From Mesostigma viride (Eukaryota; Streptophyta; Mesostigmatophyceae; Mesostigmatales; Mesostigmataceae): 64,000 nucleotides of DNA. The stretch covers positions 1,523,121-1,587,120 of the forward strand of contig RPFO01000103.1 in NCBI GenBank assembly GCA_009746045.1, given 5' to 3'. The position numbers and the translations under genes are program-made. Below, in pieces: positions 48,925-59,377 of this stretch. Below the pieces are notes generated by a model. That model did no database searches. It was given only the letters and a program-made list of their open reading frames with translations, and was not told the origin of the DNA. Within the stretch, counting starts at the first letter, position 1, and the number at the start of each line of letters is the position of its first letter.

Positions 48925-51823
48925 CTAGCCTGCGTGATGGGCTCCTGCAATGCATCACAATCTGCTGTGGGTAGTCCTTACCACCCTCCATCCTGATGAA
49001 CCACGAGCCCTTGGCTTGGAACAACGTAGCCTGCATGCCACAGAAGACCATAGGCTCATTCTCCACCATGTGCTGTATCTTACCCAGCTCAAACCGCTTC
49101 TGGATCTTAGCCAAGACAGCCTCAACCCAGTCTGGTGGACCTATGAGATGCAGGTCATCACCATGCAGTGAGGCAAAGACAGGAAGGCCATTGTGGGACC
49201 CTTGGAACAAACAGGGATCCACTGGAGACACAGAAAACCCACAAGTACTCTTCAAGAACTTCTCTAGGCTCTTTCTCCAGATAATGGGACTGGACCTGAG
49301 ACCTTCCAACCCTTTCAGAATTCTCAGGTACCTGGCCTTTATCTCTGCTCTCCATACAGCAGGTACAGTCACAAAGAAAGGAGGGATATCTCTCCAAGTC
49401 TGCCTAGCCTGATCTTGGTCACCCTTGAGAAAAGCCCTCTTGAAATCAATCAGCACAGAGCTATAGGGCACACCCTTAACCAGAAAAGACAGAAATATAC
49501 ACAGCAGAATCCTCCACGTGTCATGCAGCATCCCTGGAGTATAGAGCTCCTCATCTAACAACTGGCCAGTGCCATGATACTCGGTTACAACTGGTCTGAC
49601 ATGTGGCACCTGGACACCATCAACCTCCTTGAGCTTGAGGACAAACATCAATCTGAGCAGCTGGTGAACTTCTGGCAGCTCATCCACAGGTTCTGCACAG
49701 TTGGAAACTATCCACTCATGCCCAGAAGCAACAAAGCCAAGAGTCCATGCCTTAGCCATCTTGGGGCTCTGCATCATCTCGACTAGCTGGCGCCAGGGAA
49801 TAGGACTGTGAGCAGCTATCTGGTACCTGTTTACCCCTAACTGCCTTGGATCAAAGGTGGTTGGGATTATCAACAAGTCCTCAGCTATGGGCTCCTGACT
49901 CTGAGGACCCTCAGCTGGCTGACTCCTAACAGCCTTCACCGCCACTGCAAGACCCTGGGAATAGTGATATCTTTCAAGGGGGAGGCTGCCCCTGCCTTCT
50001 AGTGCCAACTCATCAGAGGTCAAAGTAACCCCTGGCATGCACAAGAAGTTCTGTCCCAGAATGGCAGGCCCCTTATAGCCCTCTACCACACAGAACGTGG
50101 TGGGCACCCCTAAGATAGGCACACTCACTTCCCCAAGGATCTTCATGGACACCTTTCCTGAGAAATCAGACACAGCAAGGCAACTGGGATGGGACATCTG
50201 TAAGCCTACAGCATCCTCTTCCCTGATGACAGACACCTGTGAGTTGGTATCTACCTCCATTGTAGCTGCCCAGCACGACCCCCACCCCGTGAGCTTGGAT
50301 ACCTTGGGATCATGTTTGCTGCGCATGAGTGCTCGGATGACGTCCGCCATGAGAGGCCCCCGGGCCTTAGGTGGCTGCCCCGTCCCCTCTGGCCTTGTGA
50401 CAGTTGCTTCAGCAGCCTCCTCCTGCTCGTCATCTTCCAGCAGGGACAGACCATCATCCACCACCAGAGGATTGTTAGCTGCTGCTGCCTGGCTCTGGCC
50501 TGGCTCCTCAACCCAGCTGGGAGGGCCTGGCCCGTCTGCAGGCCAGATTGCATGTGGCCTTCTTTCCTTGACATGAGCCCAGGACAACCTGTACACGTGC
50601 CTTGGATCCTTTTCCAAAGCCACCAGGCAAGATCTGTTAGCTTCTTCCACACGAGTGACAACCCCATCCTGCCACTTCCCCCGCTTGCCTGGAATAGATG
50701 GTTCCTTCCACATCCTGACCTTCAGCCCCACCTGAGGCCTCAGCACATTCCAGTTCTTGTCCTTACGTCTCAGCTGGGCAAATAACCTATCTGCCTTCCT
50801 AAGACTGGCCTGCACCACGTTCTCAGGCAACAAGCTATACTGCAGGGCCAGGGGAGAGACAGCCACACCATCAAAGTAATAGTTAACCCTGTGGTTCAGC
50901 TGCTCTTCTATCCCCTTACACCAGGCTGCCCTCTCTAAGGCAGATGCCACAAGTGGCACTGACTCTGCTGCTAGCACCACTGTCTTCACTTCACGTATGG
51001 ATCTCTCTACAGCCCCTTGCTGCCCATGACTCTCCCTGGGGACTACTACCAGCTTACAAGGCAGCTGGTCCTGATGCTTGAGCAAACAGTCAAACTGCAA
51101 GTCTGCCTGCACACTCTTGCACACCCCAAAGCCTGGGATCAGGGCCTTCATACCCAACAACAAGTGGTGCTCCTGCATACCAGGCAGAACGTCTATCAGC
51201 CTGTATCTACTGAACCTGTCCACCCCACCAATATATACAAGCCCCTGATATGCTGGATATCCATCTGGATGTCGCCACGCTCCCTAGCAGGCTCCCTAGC
51301 ATGGGACTGAGGTGGGTGAACAGCATTCTCCTGGCAACCACAGTTCTCAGCAGCAGCCTGGCAGCCTCCCACAAAGGCTCCCTACCTAGCTTCCAAGCAA
51401 ACATTGCTGCCTGCCCAGAATGCCCAAACATGTGATGCAACTATGGCCAGCCTCAGCATAGCTCAGCACTCTGTCAGTACTGACCTGGCGAGACGTCTGA
51501 ACCGTGTGTGGGGACACATGATCCACTCCTGAGGTTCCAGGGCTTCCCTGCAGGCCATCCTGACGCCCCAAGTCAGGTCCTGCACCCTGGACCGCTCCAG
51601 GCCCTTCCAGCAAGGTCCCTTGGCCCTCCAGGCCAGCACCTGCTGGAGACCCACCACCTGCATGAGGCATAGGGAATTCAGCTGCAGCATTGTTATTGCA
51701 ATCCAGTGGAAGAACAACATCTTTACACCCTTGGTGCTGCACAAGGGGCACACCCCCATCCTTATGTACATCCAGCACACCTTCCCCAAGGGGTGATTGA
51801 CTATTTACAGGGGATGATGCTAG
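48872..51823 (-). pseudogene. C3 pol: integrase, retropepsin-like domain, RT
   Basis: The frame continues from gag through the UGA at 51,826-51,824 (SSPVNSQSPLGEG). Integrase: LHHMFGHSGQAAMFAWKL lies in another frame (51,440-51,330), so one indel is present; then MDIQHIRGLVYIGGVDRFSRY, LQFDCLLKH and GAVERSIREVK. The protease-like domain follows: EVDTNSQVSVI (about 50,265) and AILGQNFLCMPG (about 50,065). RT: LRLMFVLKLKEVDG, VLIDFKRAFLKGDQDQ and SLHGDDLHLI (HGDD at 49,165-49,154). From 51,300 to 48,872 it is one open frame of about 800 codons, the best-preserved pol of the three copia elements. Confidence 0.85.
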
Positions 51824-51829
51824 TCACTG
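51819..51829 (-). promoter_or_regulatory. UGA readthrough context CAG-TGA-CTA-G between C3 gag and pol
   Basis: The gag stop is CAG-TGA-CTA-G and the same frame stays open into pol. UGA followed by CUAG is the best-known leaky stop context in eukaryotes. C1 has an equally placed in-frame UGA. Confidence 0.65.
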
Positions 51830-53170
51830 CTGCCCAGACTGGCCCCCTGCCCCAGCAGGCTTGGCCTTCCTGTCAGGACACTCACGACGCCAGTGACCTT
51901 CCTTGCCACACACAAAGCATGCCCACCCTTCTTCCCAGACCCAGCCCCACCCTTGCCAGGCTTCCCTGGCCTCCCTGAGACTGTCCACCCTGCTTGCCCT
52001 GGTTGCCTTGAGCTTGGCCCTTGCCTTGCCCTTGGCCACCCTTACCCTGCTGACCACCAGCTTGCTGGCTCCCAACCCCTCCTTGGGAACCTGCACCCTT
52101 GCCACCCTGAGCCCCCTGCCTCTGGCGCCTGAAGCGCTTACGCTTGTTGGGCCTTGCCCCATCACGGGCTGGGTACCCGGGGACATCACCTTGGCCCTGC
52201 ACAGCGGAGGTGGCATTGCTGCCATGGGACTGGATAGCTTTGCAGGCAGGATCTGGCTTCCTTATGCTGAGGATTACAAGCTCCAGAGCACGCAAGGAGC
52301 CATCAGTCTGGTTAAGAAACATGCGGGCACCGTTCCTCCCATCCACACTCAAACCCATACGGTCCAGGAAATAGTCTGCCAAGGCCCTATCTGTGACCAG
52401 GAAGCCATACTTGGCCCCCTTGTCCCTGATACGGTTGAGCCTAGCCCATTCCTCTGCCACAGGGCCCACTATCTCAAAGGTGTCATACTGATGCTTGTAA
52501 TAGTTGGTGAGGTTGAGAACCTTGTCAGAGAACTCCTCCCTCAACCCTTCCAGGAACTGTGCCCAGGTTAGCTTATCCTTGACAGCAGTCCTAGCCTTTC
52601 CCTGACACGCTCTGACGAGTCCCTGTTGCACGTGGACGAGTGAAACACTTGCACTAGGTTGACAGTGGGGTCCACGGAGCACACAACAAGCTCCATGTCC
52701 TCAAGCCACTTGTCCAAAGCTTCCTGTGCTAGTGGTGGGTTAAGAGGCTTTTGACCATTCATAACAGTGACAGCACTCATGTGAGGTCTCGACCCTGGCA
52801 GCGCCTTCACTGGCTCCACCACAGCGGGTGTCACAACAACAGCACCACTTGGTCCAGCAGGCACAGGGGAGAGCACATCCACGTGAGGCCTCTTACCATT
52901 GCCGTCAGCGGAGGGTCCCTCTTACGCTTCTCCACGGCAGGTTGCCCATTGCCACCGTTATTGCATCGTTGCCCTGTTGCCCGCACCTTGCGCGCCTCCT
53001 CCACCGCGTCTTCATGCCGTCTCTTGCGCCTGGTCTCTTTCCCCCATCGCCGTCGCTGGCTGGGATCGCCTCCCCACCAGCTGCTCCTTGTCTTGCCGAG
53101 GCTCCTGGCTTGCTCCAGCCGGTGCCTCCATCTCGCCCTTGTCGCCGTCTCCCGGTTTGCCACGAGGCAT
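51824..53170 (-). pseudogene. C3 gag, frameshifted
   Basis: Start at ATG 53,170 (MPRGKPGDGDKGEMEAPAG). Basic stretch RRKRRHEDAVEEARK, then MNGQKPLNPPLAQEALDKW, WAQFLEGLREEFSDKVLNL, YKHQYDTFEIVGPVAEEWA and YFLDRMGLSVDGR, a Gly/Gln-rich region, and the knuckle CFVCGKEGHWRREC (about 51,920-51,880). Three frame changes are needed (near 53,020, 52,650 and 52,000). It ends at TGA 51,826-51,824, in frame with pol. Confidence 0.7.
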
Positions 53171-53677
53171 TATATACAGTGGGATGGCAAAACAAAACAG
53201 GCGACAGACAAGGAAAACTGGCTCAAGCGCTGGTGCTGCCTGAAGAAGCCGCTGGCGTTCCTCAGCTATGGCCTCCTCCTCACGCTCCTGCGCTGTGCGT
53301 GCCACCGGTGTCCCCACGCGCGGAACTGAGCGGACCTCCTCCGCGTTGTAAGGACCTAATACCCGGCTCACCGGCCTCCCGGCTGGTGTCTGCTCACCGG
53401 CAGCCTAGGCGCACTACCACGGCGATACCACTGCAGGTTCCTGACCCACCGACTGCCACCACCCCGCCTGTCGTTCCGTGACCCCCGACCAATCTCAGCG
53501 AAGTCGTGTTCCGGCTCAAACGGGATATGCAACTCCGCCCTACGCCGAGCTGAGTAGCCTCGTTTGTGCCGTCCCCTTCGTCAATCTGCTGTGACGAACG
53601 AGCTATGATGCCCGTGGGGCGATCCACGAACTCGCTGTGAAAATCCTCGTCGGTGACGTCCCGACCGGTGATGACTG

Positions 53678-54367
53678 TCACCGTTGGCCCACACGCCCCC
53701 GGCCTGCTTTGCAACCTCGGTGTATCCAAGGTCGACCAAATGCCGGCTGGTCGTGTGTGATCACCCAGTGATCGGCGTGACCACGCGCCTCTTGGGTCAA
53801 GATATTGACCAGGTGCTCACACGTCTGAGCCACCACTTCAGCCGAATCCCACGGACTGTCGGCTTCACGCGTCTGCGCGTCCCGTATAATATGTGACGCG
53901 TCGGTCCCCTCCCCCAGCGAGCTTGTCGCCACCCAGTGGTTATACAATCTGGTACCACCTAAACAAATGGCCACCAGCTGGCCCAGCGTTTCACGCGCTA
54001 AGTCCAGCGCCTGAATGGTGACGTGCCCGCCCTGGTACGCGACCTCCAAACTGTAGATCAACGAAGCTATTTCGTCGCGAATAGCGACGAGCCGCTCCGT
54101 GCAGACCCGACCCGTCTCCCCTGGCGACGTCGTCGCCCTTATCCTCATCACCACTGGGTCGTTTGCCGACGGCCCTGCTGCGTTTCCAAACACAGCAACC
54201 CAACCTCCTTCCGCAAGACCCCTCGCAACGTAGGCGGCCTGCACAAACGTAGAAGCGTTGGATGGGTGGGAATAGGGGAAAAACGCGTTCTCGCGCGCTG
54301 GCGCCTCGGGAGCTGCTTCGTGCCCTGGGGATGACTCAGGTGTCTCGACCCGAGCCTCGGCCGACAT
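53678..54367 (-). CDS. C3 ORF1, unknown protein upstream of gag
   Basis: 229 residues from ATG 54,367 (MSAEARVETPESSPGHEAAP), 34 nt inside the element. Globular from residue 30: NASTFVQAAYVARGLAEGGW, ICTERLVAI-type helix (RVCTERLVAIRDEIASLIYS), TIQALDLARETLGQLVAICL, then DSAEVVAQTCEHLVNILTQE. No known family. It corresponds in position to C1 ORF1 (187 aa) and C2 ORF1 (424 aa). It is intact although gag is frameshifted. Confidence 0.62.
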   Translation of the reverse strand: MSAEARVETPESSPGHEAAPEAPARENAFFPYSHPSNASTFVQAAYVARGLAEGGWVAVFGNAAGPSANDPVVMRIRATTSPGETGRVCTERLVAIRDEIASLIYSLEVAYQGGHVTIQALDLARETLGQLVAICLGGTRLYNHWVATSSLGEGTDASHIIRDAQTREADSPWDSAEVVAQTCEHLVNILTQEARGHADHWVITHDQPAFGRPWIHRGCKAGRGRVGQR

Positions 54368-54401
54368 GAAAAACCTTGCACAACAGAAATGCAATAGTAC
54401 G

Positions 54402-55049
54402 AGTTAGCGAACAGCCAGAACTGTGAGTTCCTGGTCTCTCGCGCCACACAACGGGATGAGCCAAAGTTGCAAAGGCAGCAACCTTTTAACCCGTGCACCA
54501 AGCCACGACCACGGTGAGCGGTTCCACGTCCAATGTGGGAGCCTCGGTTCGTGCTTGCCAAGATAGCTGGTCATCCCCCATGACCAAGCTATATCCTTTG
54601 CGTTGTTCCTCGTTCCCATCGGCGTGACGAAGCACGTGCAGGCATGCAAGCAAATCCCCAACGTCCACTGGCATCAGTGCAGAGCCAGGACGAACTGGAT
54701 TTGCCTAGACTCTGCAACCTAGGAAGTACAGGACCTGTCACAAGCCTGCAAGGCCTAGTATCCTTGCAGACCTGTGCCAGTCCTGTATTCCACCAGCCAC
54801 AGGCTGCTGCTCCTCTGGCCTACGTGGACCACAGTCACGTGATAGTCAGGCTAAGCCTGTGCAGGCACGGCCTGCCACGTGTCCTGTCCACTATACCAGA
54901 GGACTGTACCCTAGTCGGCCACGGACGGCTAGGACTTCGGGACCTCATATCTTTCTCGTCCCTTGTCTGTTTCAGGCGGTCAGCACGGCGTTGGAAAGGT
55001 CTTTTCAAACTGCATCCACTTAGCATATTGGTTGCCCAAAATGCTAACT
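54402..55049 (-). repeat. 5' LTR of C3
   Basis: 648 bp, nearly identical to 46,602-47,249. Confidence 0.92.
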
Positions 55050-55054
55050 TTAAA

Positions 55055-56605
55055 CCTGTTCTGGATACCTCTGTAGCGATGCCTACCTCTGATCTTGAAC
55101 GCCTTATTAGTAGATTTACGGCCACTGAGCCGGAAGCTTTAGCTGCCATTGCCGCCCATCCCCAACAATTAGGCAAGCACCCTTGTAAATTTGTAGGTGG
55201 GTTTTTATATGTGCAGATAGCAGATTCTCCCCCTCAATGGCGCCTGTATGTCCCTCCTATCTGTCGCTCCTCCTTGCTCTTTGAGTTGCATGACTTAGCT
55301 GCTCATCAGGGTGGTAAACGGGTACGGGACCTAGTACCCCGCTATTACTACTGGCCTTCCCTTTTGAAGGATGTAGATGAGTATGTTAGAACCTGTCAAT
55401 CTTGCCAGGAGATGAAACCCAACAATGTAGGACAGATAGCAGAACCTAGGACCCTACCTGATCCCATCATGCCGTGGGACTCCATTATGATGGATTTTGT
55501 AGGACCTTTTAGGAAGAATGATAGAGGTAACGCCCAGATCCTTGTTTTCGTAGATCGTTTTACTCGTATGTGTCATCTCGTGCCGTGTCCCTTAGAACTC
55601 ACCGCACGCGATTGCGCACGCCTATACCTTAATAACGTCTATAGATATCATGGTTTGAGTAGGCAGTTTATTAGTGATAAAGATAAGCTATTTACCTCTG
55701 ACTTTTGGCAGCAGTTTTTCGCTGCTATGGGTACCAAGGTTACGTTCGGTACTGCCTATCACTCCTCCTCCTCTCATCTAGTAGAACGTCTTAATAGGGT
55801 AGTGGAAGAAGCGCTGAGGCACTATGTTAACGGCTCTGGTAGTGATTGGGAGGATTATCTATGCTTGGTAGAGTTCTCCCTTAACAATTGCCCTCAGGCT
55901 GCGCATGGCTATACGCCTTTCTTCCTAGATACTGGTAGACAGCCTCTTACTCCTACCTCTCTCTTAGCTAGTCCTTTACGGGACAGGGACGATGTGTCCC
56001 GGGATACCGTAGAAGGTGTGCAGGCCTTGCTAGATAAAATGAAAAATGCACATGATCACGCAATTTCAGGGTACCAAAAGGCTCAGGCCAAGTACCTTGC
56101 TAGGTTGCGTGCCTCCTTAGATAGAAGAGCGCCTGAAATAGATATAGGAGATTTAGTCTTAGTAGAAGGCCCCCGTGTTGGCCGTTTTGCTCACAAGTTC
56201 GAAGCAGAACTTAAAGTGAAACTTAGGCCCGCCTTCTTAGGACCCTTCCGTGTGTTGTCTAGAGTAGGTAATTTCTTATATAAAATAGATATCCCTACCT
56301 CTTGGCAGACACATTCTAACACCTTCCATAGAAGCCAGCTGAAGCTTTATCACCAAAGCACGTTCGCTGGTAGAGAACTAGCTCCTGCCCCTTTAGAGCA
56401 TAACCCCGACACTGGTGAGGTAGAAGACGAGGTAGAGAGTATCGTGGCCCATAGAGATATTAAAAAGGGCCGCGGTACCCAGCGCCAGTATAAGGTGAAA
56501 TGGATGTATGCTCGTAGTGAGGTAGATAAAGTATGGTACACGGAGAGTGAGTTAGATGGTTGTAGCCGCTTGTTGCAGGACTACAAAACCCTACACCAGC
56601 TCTAG
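55055..56605 (+). CDS. Integrase and chromodomain of G
   Basis: It resumes after C3 with cctgttctgg (PVLDTSVAM). HHCC finger: HDLAAHQGGKRVRDL...YVRTCQSCQ. Catalytic core: MMDFVGPF, FISDKDKLFTSDFW and HLVERLNRVVEEAL, with the HPxTDGQ box changed to HSSSS. C-terminal GPY/F-like PAFLGPFRVLSRVGNFLYKI. The end is a chromodomain: EDEVESIVAHRD, RQYKVKWMYAR and KVWYTESELDGCSRLLQDY. Chromodomains guide chromovirus integration to marked chromatin. This part has no frameshift. It stops at TAG 56,603-56,605. Confidence 0.9.
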   Translation, partial: PVLDTSVAMPTSDLERLISRFTATEPEALAAIAAHPQQLGKHPCKFVGGFLYVQIADSPPQWRLYVPPICRSSLLFELHDLAAHQGGKRVRDLVPRYYYWPSLLKDVDEYVRTCQSCQEMKPNNVGQIAEPRTLPDPIMPWDSIMMDFVGPFRKNDRGNAQILVFVDRFTRMCHLVPCPLELTARDCARLYLNNVYRYHGLSRQFISDKDKLFTSDFWQQFFAAMGTKVTFGTAYHSSSSHLVERLNRVVEEALRHYVNGSGSDWEDYLCLVEFSLNNCPQAAHGYTPFFLDTGRQPLTPTSLLASPLRDRDDVSRDTVEGVQALLDKMKNAHDHAISGYQKAQAKYLARLRASLDRRAPEIDIGDLVLVEGPRVGRFAHKFEAELKVKLRPAFLGPFRVLSRVGNFLYKIDIPTSWQTHSNTFHRSQLKLYHQSTFAGRELAPAPLEHNPDTGEVEDEVESIVAHRDIKKGRGTQRQYKVKWMYARSEVDKVWYTESELDGCSRLLQDYKTLHQL

Positions 56606-56681
56606 CTGGCAACCTGCCCCTCCCTTATCGTATTCCTGCTGTTGGTGGGTGGTTGGTTGTCCCCTCCCCTCCGCAGCCATC

Positions 56682-59009
56682 ATGGCTGATCCTACCCCTC
56701 CGTCGGAGAGCCGGCCGCCTTCCCCTCCACCACCGGACCCAGAGCTCTACTTAGAGGCCCTTCCGGGCCGATGGGTGTCACGTTCCATTTATCCGGGTGG
56801 CCTCGTTCAGCCTGCCCTCCAGGCTCATCATGCGGCTTTAGTCAGGGCTGCCCTCTTTGGGGTCTCGTGGTTCGGCCCAGACCCCGAAGAGCCGCAAAAG
56901 CTAGTCGTGCATGGGTTCGACGATGCCGGGCATTGTCTTTTAGGATGTGGCTCCCGCTGCCCTGCCTTGGGGCAGATAGCCGCTGTCCTTCAGTGCCCCC
57001 GGGTGTTTTCCTACCTGTCTACCCCTGTGGGCCGCTCCTGCCTACTACGGGAGGTGTTCCCTTGGCTTCCAGGCGAGGGCGAGGCAGATGTAGATGAACA
57101 CCCCTGTGACCTCCTACGGGCGGTCGAGTTCATGGAGATCGCGGACCAGTCAGCTGGGGTAGCAGTTGGCGACCCTTCCCCTACGGACGCACCAGTCGAG
57201 GCGCAGTACACGCCAGAGTATTCTGCCTCAGTTGCAGCGTCCTCCTCCTCCGTGTCGGCTCCTTCCCCTGTCCCGTCTTCACCACGGTCGACCCGGCGCG
57301 TGTCTGTGGAGCCTACCCCTTTGGGCTTGGATCGCGAGCCTGATCATCTCTCGGCGACTGTTTCTGCGATGCAGGCCCAGATCCAGTCCCTGACCTCGGC
57401 ATTCGGGGCCTTCTTGGCGGCCCAGGCGCAGGCTCCAGCCACGCCAGGTGGGGTGTCTGTGGTATCTGTGCCCCCTACCCCTTCGGTTGCCTCGGCGCCT
57501 ACGGTTTCGCCTGCGCTGTGCGAGCCCTCGGTAGCTGCGGTTTCCTCTGTTGCTGCGGCTCCTACGCCTCCGGCTGCCTCTGCGCCTGCGATCGACGTAC
57601 CTGCGCCTTTGCGCGAGTCGCCCACCCCAGCGGCCGCGCCCGCCGTCGCCGCTTCCGGGTCGCCCGCAGCGCCATCGCCGCCATCGCGGGGTTTCTTCAG
57701 CGACACGGGCGGTCTTCCCAGGCTTTGGGAGGGTGGTCCCCCGCAGAGGATTCCGGTGCCCGACTGGAGCTTGGATGGTAACCAGTCTTATGCCGGATTG
57801 CCTGTCCCTACGGGCCCTGTTTTCAACATGTGGCCTGAGGGTGCGCCGCCACCGGAGACCGGAGCGCCAGCTGCGGTGGCGGGTCCGTCGCGACCCCCTT
57901 CGGCAGCGGGCCCGGCGCGACCTCCTGTTGTACCGGCGCCGTCTGCGTCTGTGCCGGTTCCTACCCCTGCTTCGGCCCCTACCCCTTCGTCCTCGCGGTC
58001 TTTGGCTGCGGTTGTTCGGGCCAGCGGCCCCGATCCTTGCGCCACGCGCGCTGCTGATTCCCTCCGGGAGTTGTCCCAGGGCGATCGGGACCGGGCCCCT
58101 TCTGTGGTGCATGCGACGCCGGAGTCGCGCGACACGCCCGTCCCTGGGTACGGTATGTCTGCGCTCGCCTGCCGACAGTGTGACCTGCCGCGCGCCTCCG
58201 CCGAGCTTGCTATTTCGTCCATGTCCTACGGGTTCTCCCAGGTGTGTCGGGCGCCGCGGGACCGTGGCCTACCCATTGAGACTGATCGGCCTCCTTTCGA
58301 TATGGTTATTTTAGCTGATCCTGTGTTCCAGGGCGAGATCCTGGTTCGGCGCGTTCTGTATCGCTGGGCTAGGCGTCACAACGACTTGGACACCTACGGT
58401 GGGTTCCAGTGGGCTTACCCTCCGCCTCTGGGCATTATGGCCTCAGATGCCCTTACGGTAGAGTTTCCTGTGGTGCCGGGTGCTACGTACAGCACGGTTC
58501 TCCAGCCCTTCCTGGAGTGGGATGCCCGTCGTCCAGCGCCCATCCCGGGCCAGGGTCTGGACTCCCGTGACCATCCTCCTCCTCGGGCTAGCGACTACCT
58601 CGAGACGTTCGGGTCGCGACAGTGTGCTCGTCGGTGGCGCTCCCGTGAGGTTCGGCACATCCGGATGTGGCCGTCTAACGTGGAGCCCCTGGTAGATCTG
58701 TTCTTCCCGACGGGCTTGCGCCCTCGGATCCGGTACCATCGCCTACTCCTGCGGGCTCTCTGTTTGATCGCGGTCGAGCCTTTCCTACGCCTCTTTGCCT
58801 GTGGTTTCCTGGACTGGGCCCGTGGCCAGGTCGTTCTTACGCAGCATAGGTATTACTGGGCCTTTCTGGGCCTTTTTCCTGATGGCGTGTGGGCCGATGT
58901 TTTCCTCACTGTAGATAGGCATGACAATGCCGATGATGTGGCCCACTACCAGGCGTACCTGGATGTTCTGCTGGCCTCTCGTGGCACTTACCAGACGGAT
59001 GGCAACTAG
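56682..59009 (+). CDS. G ORF3: 775-residue protein after integrase
   Basis: ATG 56,682 (MADPTPPSESRPPSPPPPDP) follows a pyrimidine-rich stretch and CCGCAG, a plausible splice acceptor for a subgenomic mRNA. Residues 25-160 look ordered (LEALPGRWVSRSIYPGGLVQ; FDDAGHCLLGCGSRCPALGQ); 180-500 are Ala/Pro/Ser/Val-rich and disordered; 515-775 are ordered again (YGMSALACRQCDLPRAS; RVLYRWARRHNDLDTYGGFQ; VLTQHRYYWAFLGLFPDGVW). No signal peptide or membrane segment is obvious, so it is not a typical envelope. It sits in the env position. It is the longest intact ORF in G; function unknown. Confidence 0.75.
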   Translation: MADPTPPSESRPPSPPPPDPELYLEALPGRWVSRSIYPGGLVQPALQAHHAALVRAALFGVSWFGPDPEEPQKLVVHGFDDAGHCLLGCGSRCPALGQIAAVLQCPRVFSYLSTPVGRSCLLREVFPWLPGEGEADVDEHPCDLLRAVEFMEIADQSAGVAVGDPSPTDAPVEAQYTPEYSASVAASSSSVSAPSPVPSSPRSTRRVSVEPTPLGLDREPDHLSATVSAMQAQIQSLTSAFGAFLAAQAQAPATPGGVSVVSVPPTPSVASAPTVSPALCEPSVAAVSSVAAAPTPPAASAPAIDVPAPLRESPTPAAAPAVAASGSPAAPSPPSRGFFSDTGGLPRLWEGGPPQRIPVPDWSLDGNQSYAGLPVPTGPVFNMWPEGAPPPETGAPAAVAGPSRPPSAAGPARPPVVPAPSASVPVPTPASAPTPSSSRSLAAVVRASGPDPCATRAADSLRELSQGDRDRAPSVVHATPESRDTPVPGYGMSALACRQCDLPRASAELAISSMSYGFSQVCRAPRDRGLPIETDRPPFDMVILADPVFQGEILVRRVLYRWARRHNDLDTYGGFQWAYPPPLGIMASDALTVEFPVVPGATYSTVLQPFLEWDARRPAPIPGQGLDSRDHPPPRASDYLETFGSRQCARRWRSREVRHIRMWPSNVEPLVDLFFPTGLRPRIRYHRLLLRALCLIAVEPFLRLFACGFLDWARGQVVLTQHRYYWAFLGLFPDGVWADVFLTVDRHDNADDVAHYQAYLDVLLASRGTYQTDGN

Positions 59010-59363
59010 ATAGAGGGCCTTAGGCCCGACCTGAGGGTGTTGTCCCTCCGGTATATAGAGTCGCCCTCATATTCTGGCCAGTTGACTGGTCGTTCTTGGT
59101 CCTTGGTACTGATTTGTTTACTCTGTGTGTCCTGCCCAGTGCCGTCCCCCCGGCAAGGACTCTGTTCCAGGCAGTTAGGGGAACCTACCACCAGGCTTGG
59201 TGCTGGCTAACCCTACACCACCCGGCGTGGTGGTGGAACCGAGTAACACGATTGGTGCTTTGTATCTTGGATGGCCTGCCGATTGTGTTGGTGTGTGCTG
59301 GGTGCATAAGGTTTCCTACCCCTTGGTTGCCTCCCTGTGCGTAGGGAGAGGGCTCCCTACCTT
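59010..59363. other. G 3' noncoding region
   Basis: No gene is seen between ORF3 and the polypurine tract. Confidence 0.6.
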
Positions 59364-59377
59364 TGTGGGGGGGGAGG
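59364..59377 (+). promoter_or_regulatory. Polypurine tract of G
   Basis: A G-rich tract (TGGGGGGGGAGG) directly precedes the 3' LTR, as expected for plus-strand priming. Confidence 0.75.

Larger units (their letters stand above)
46602..55049 (-). mobile_element. Copia-type element C3 (minus strand)
   Basis: LTRs of 648 bp (46,602-47,249 and 54,402-55,049) have ends AGTTAGC...GCTAACT and target duplication TTAAA (46,597-46,601; 55,050-55,054). Two LTR differences are seen (ctggtcta/ctggccta and tctttcc/tcttttc). Order on the minus strand: ORF1, gag, UGA, integrase, retropepsin-like domain, RT, RNase H. Its 3' end shares the polypurine tract with C1, so C1 and C3 are closer to each other than to C2. 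Confidence 0.92.
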
